Shown here: one piece after another, positions 60,615 to 64,000 of the stretch
How the letters are laid out: the number at the start of each line of letters is the position of its first letter
How positions within the stretch are numbered: the first letter of the stretch is position 1
Source: Plecoglossus altivelis
Lineage: Eukaryota > Chordata > Actinopteri > Osmeriformes > Plecoglossidae
Assembly: GCA_036571765.1 (NCBI GenBank)
Contig: BROE01000003.1
Span: forward strand, 10,580,821-10,644,820
DNA length: 64,000 nucleotides
Reading direction: 5' to 3'
Made by a program: the position numbers and the translations under genes
Notes under the pieces: model-generated
What the model saw: only the letters and a program-made list of their open reading frames with translations
The model's database searches: none
What the model was told of the DNA's origin: nothing

Positions 60615-61727
60615 ATGGCTGAAGTGGAAGAAAATGTTTCTGAAGCAGATAGAAGACATGTCATCAAACTTATCGCGGGTTTAAGGTATCAAAAACAAAT
60701 TTATTCCCAAAATGTCTTATGCTATTATTTTTATTTAATTATCTCTATTTGTACTATAATCCCCCTCCTGAACTGTCCCGCTGTGAACAGACGCGCCAAT
60801 GCGGTTTTACGGTCAGAAACGTATATGTACGAACGGTACATCAGCCGTATCGACCCCAGAGACCTGGCCCTTCAGCTGCCGTCTGAGAGCCAGGGTGCCA
60901 CGCAGCCTGATGCTGGAACAGTAAGTATTTAACTATCTGGTGACCCTTTTGTTCTTGCAAAACCAATGCTTGTGTGTTAGCCTTTTAAAACGCAATGTTT
61001 GCTGTATGTGGGTGTGCTTGTAGAGCCGGAAGAAGTCCAAGGCCAAGACCGCAACTGTAGAGTGTAAGCCGCAACTGACCCTGGAGCAAAAATGTGATAT
61101 AGCGCATCGAGAGCTGGACGAGACCCGAGACGACCTGGAGAAACAGAGAGAGAGCTCTGACAGAGTCCTTCAAAACTTCAAGGTGAAGCATTAATCACAA
61201 CCAAACACACACAGTGTATAGTGAAACCAGTCTCACGCTGGATCAATGAACTTCTTATTCTTCTCCATTCGTCATGTTACAGAGTTGGGAAATATAGTTC
61301 CCTCTCATGACACTTTGAGGCCTATTTTGCATGCTCTCGTTTCCCCCAATATGCACTCACACACACATACCAGGCTACTTTGGAGGAGGCTGACATCCGG
61401 CTCGTGGACCTGAAGAAAGCCAGTTATGAGTTTGACCGGGATGTGACCAAGGTGCTGAAGGAGAAGAGAGGGGTGATGGTGGCGGCGGAGAAGATTGTCA
61501 GATACATGGAGGATAGGATGAGGGCCAAGGTGAGCCATACTGGCCCGACTGCTTCCTCTAAGTGTGAGGTCGTGCCATCATTGAGGCGCAACAGATATAC
61601 ATGCTAACCTTCAATTATCCTATTTACTCTTTGACTTTTGACTGTTTTTACTACGCTGTGTCTTCCTGTTAATATACTACATCCTACCTTCCCTCCCTCC
61701 TTCCCTGCTTCCTTCCTTCCTTCCTTC

Positions 61728-61759
<32 letters not shown>

Positions 61760-63716
61760 ACTTTGCTACTCCAATGCTCCTTTGGTTGTCCCCCCCCCCC
61801 AACAGGACACGCTGATTGAGAAGCTGCGGCTCAGAAATGCGGCGCTGCAGGTGCAGAAGAGGAAGCTGCAGCTGCAGCTGCGGCAGAAGGAGGAGATGGG
61901 CGAGGCCCTCCTTGAGGTGGACTTTAAGCAGCTGAAGATCGAGAACAGCCAATACCTGGAGCGCATTGACGAGCGCAACGCAGAGCTCCTCCGACTCAAG
62001 CTGCAGGCAGGGAACACCCTGCAGGTTCTCAACTCCTACAAGGTACTATAGAGGGAAGGCCTGTCTGACGGTACTGGCGACTACAACTCGGTCAGATGGC
62101 ATTGGGGGCGACCCACACTTCTTTTAAATGTTTTAAATGTTAGTCATTGCATTCATTTAGAAGATGCTTTTATCCAAAGCAATAAAAAAATAACTGAATA
62201 TAGGATAATTTGCCTAAAATCAAGGATCTAAAGCGCTCTGTGTTTGGGTGGTCAGAGCGGTGTGGTCAGGTTCAGTGTTCAACTAAGATGTGGATGAGTA
62301 ACACAAGGATTGATTTCCGCTTGAATTTCCGCTGTGTGCGTACGTCTCATCTTACAAAGATGTGTATGCGTACTACTTCCCCATCCTCTTTGATAAGAGT
62401 TGTACTGCGTGCATCTTATAGTACAAACGCGTGTACTGACGATGGATGTGGCGGTGCGCTGTTTCAGAAGAAGCTGCAGATCATGACGTGCGAGTCCATG
62501 TTGCTGGGCAATGACTTCACCTCCAGGAAGGACATGCTGGTGAAGATAGAGGAGGAGGCCCTACAGGCGGAGGAGGTGACCCCCCCCCCCCCCCACACAC
62601 ACACACAGACATTCATAGATCCATGTAAGACCATATAGCACACATATATCATAGATCAGTGGTTGAACATGTGCCTGCAGACCAGGTAATTGCATATTAT
62701 TTTCACACTGTTACATGTACAATCTTTTGAAAACATAAAATGCATAGTTACATGTCATATACACAGGCTTTACTCATACAGACTATACTGTTTTTTCTAT
62801 AGTTTACTATTGTTGTTATTTTAATGTTATAGCCCATTAAGGGACAGCACAGGCTACTATTTCGACAGCTAAGCTAAGTCATGTAAGATGATGAGGTTCA
62901 GCTCAGTGGCTAGAGCATTTGATTGCAGATCAAGAGGTCCCATGCTCTACTCCCCCTCTGTACATAGGTTGTTTGGTAGGTTTTGATAAAAAGGTCTACT
63001 AAATGAACATACATTACAATTCAACAGCATGAACACTGTTCTATAACATAGTTCATCAGATCTCCTCAGAAGCTGGATGGAAGGAAGACATAGGGAGAAG
63101 GGGAAGGGGGGCGGGATAAACACGCACAGACGACAGTTAGATCAGGCATGTACTCATACGGTCACGTGTCGTCGTATGCGTCCTGTGTCCTGGGTCAGGA
63201 GCGCTCGAAAGCTGAGACTCTGAACAGGAAGTTGCGCGGCCAGCTGGCAGACTACCGTGTTCCACATGTGCTGCAGTACATCACGGCCAAGGACTCCCAC
63301 AGCCAGCTGGAGCAGAGCGTCCGCACCTGGGAGAGGAAGGTGGAGATCGCCGAGGTAAAAGACCCTTCCTCATTTCACGCCCCTTGGAGGTCCTGGGAAT
63401 GCTTTGGCCTTACAGCCAGCCTATGCACTAGTATCCCAGTATGGCAGACTTTAACCAGGAGTTTACTAAATGAATATACCTTATATTCAATGGCTGTAAG
63501 ACATCCTGAGGTAACTCCTGGTATTCCAATACTGTCATCCAGATGGCTCTGCAGACTCACACCAAGGCCTGGAACAAGGTTAGGGCCTCCGTTGGGGCGG
63601 GGCCAGGACCAGGACCAATAACAGGTGTCGTGGCCAGGCTCGGACCAACACAAGGACCTGTGACTGGGCCTGGGCCAATCATAAGGCCCGGGGGAGGAGC
63701 TGTGCTGGGTTGGTGA
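60615..63716 (+). CDS. ccdc113: Coiled-coil domain-containing protein 113 (CFAP263)
   Basis: Coiled-coil protein of motile cilia and centriolar satellites. Exons: 60615-60685, 60791-60920, 61024-61182, 61374-61529, 61806-62042, 62468-62575, 63199-63354, 63543-63716. All borders are GT-AG and in phase, giving 396 aa (human 377). Matches to the family include YISRIDPRDLAL, EEADIRLVDLKKASYEFDRD, a long central heptad region (LQLQLRQKEEMGEALLEVDF, KQLKIENSQYLERI), AGNTLQVLNSYK and SVRTWERKVEIAEMALQTH. The N-terminus is shorter than in human. The last ~40 residues after THTKAWNKV are replaced by a Gly/Pro-rich tail (GPGPGPITG, GPVTGPGP). The stop at 63714-63716 precedes AATAAA at 63895, so the gene probably ends inside the window. 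A donor-like AAG|GTTAGG in the last exon could remove the tail if another exon exists. Confidence 0.95.
61685..61755. repeat. CTTCC/CT pyrimidine repeat
   Basis: CCTTCC units then CT units, leading to the C-rich acceptor of ccdc113 exon 5. Confidence 0.9.
62151..62182 (-). mobile_element. SINE/LINE 3'-tail fragment
   Basis: On - it reads GCTTTGGATAAAAGCATC then TTCTAAATG, the tail shared by many fish SINEs. Only the tail is evident; it is probably an old truncated copy in a ccdc113 intron. Confidence 0.6.
62886..63024 (+). mobile_element. tRNA-Cys-derived SINE
   Basis: The head (62886-62957) closely follows tRNA-Cys through the D arm and anticodon arm: AGCTCAGTGGCTAGAGCATT, then TTGCAGATCAAGAGGTCCC with a GCA anticodon. 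The T arm is decayed (no GGTTCAAAT), so it is not a functional tRNA gene. The tail ends GATAAAAAGGTCTACTAAAT, the common fish SINE/LINE 3' tail. It lies in the intron before ccdc113 exon 7. Confidence 0.75.
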
Positions 63717-63894
63717 GGCGTTCCTACCTGTGGGTCGACTCTCCTATAGCATCTCCAACCCTCTCTAGCCTTTTATAAACCACTGAGACATACATCTGGT
63801 TATGGTCGAGTTGGTGTGTGCACACGAGATTCCATTGAGACAGTTGATGGAGATATGGATGGCTCTCCTTGCTTATTCTACGTAATTATCCTGC

Positions 63895-63900
63895 AATAAA
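63895..63900 (+). other. ccdc113: ccdc113 polyadenylation signal (candidate)
   Basis: AATAAA 180 bases after the ccdc113 stop, with T/G-rich sequence following. It supports exon 8 as the terminal exon. Confidence 0.6.
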
Positions 63901-64000
63901 CCCACAAAGTCCACCAGATTTCCTTTATAAATGAAAAAAGTTTATTTGTTAGTGCTGTGTGTATTGAATGCTACATACAGACAGATATCTTAGCATGAAT

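Noticed and set aside
62886..62957. Functional tRNA-Cys gene
   Set aside because: The T arm lacks the GGTTCAAAT B box and acceptor-stem pairing is lost; a SINE tail is attached.
1..64000. CRISPR arrays, insertion sequences, operons or other prokaryotic systems
   Set aside because: The window is an intron-bearing vertebrate locus; the tandem arrays lack CRISPR-like unique spacers and associated genes.

Overview
This is a vertebrate nuclear genomic window. It is most likely from a ray-finned (teleost) fish. The genes are split by GT-AG introns, the proteins are close to but distinct from their mammalian orthologues, introns are compact, dinucleotide repeats and minisatellites are very abundant, and a tRNA-Cys-headed SINE ends in the 'CTACTAAATG' tail common in fish genomes. 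There are no operons, plasmid or phage features. The species cannot be fixed from the sequence alone.

Layout, left to right. 1-5690 has no gene I can support; it holds simple repeats and one stretch that looks like conserved non-coding DNA. 5690-10320 is snupn (+), snurportin-1, with eight coding exons and a 372 aa product. 11555-21056 is ptpn9 (+), the Sec14-domain tyrosine phosphatase MEG2, with 13 coding exons and 570 aa. 21700-24730 is intergenic and includes a long hairpin. 26075-30375 is an ano10-type anoctamin (-), with 11 recognised exons and about 680 aa. 34301-47140 is fa2h (-), fatty acid 2-hydroxylase, with seven exons and 369 aa; it has a GC-AG last intron and a 9.7 kb first intron full of minisatellites. 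49611-51588 is a candidate gene on + that I do not recognise (three exons, 123 aa). 55247-59454 is csnk2a2 (-), casein kinase II alpha-prime, with 11 exons and 350 aa. It is head-to-head with 60615-63716, ccdc113/cfap263 (+), a ciliary coiled-coil protein with eight exons and 396 aa.

Exon boundaries were placed by reading donor and acceptor sites and checking that phases add up. All six recognised genes keep frame end to end, although the ano10 3' end is ambiguous. The genes do not form one pathway: snurportin-1 imports snRNPs, PTPN9 and FA2H act in membrane or lipid biology, ANO10 is a TMEM16 family membrane protein, CK2 alpha-prime is a general kinase, and CCDC113 is ciliary. The csnk2a2/ccdc113 pair shares a ~1.16 kb intergenic promoter, and an RFX X-box-like motif abuts the ccdc113 start codon.

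The most interesting items are: the unrecognised three-exon gene; a 13-unit, ~30 bp minisatellite in csnk2a2 intron 2 that repeats an NF-Y-type CCAAT box; decayed copies of the fa2h terminal coding segment just past its stop; the GC-AG intron; and the X-box at ccdc113. I did not find anything I would call a new biological system.
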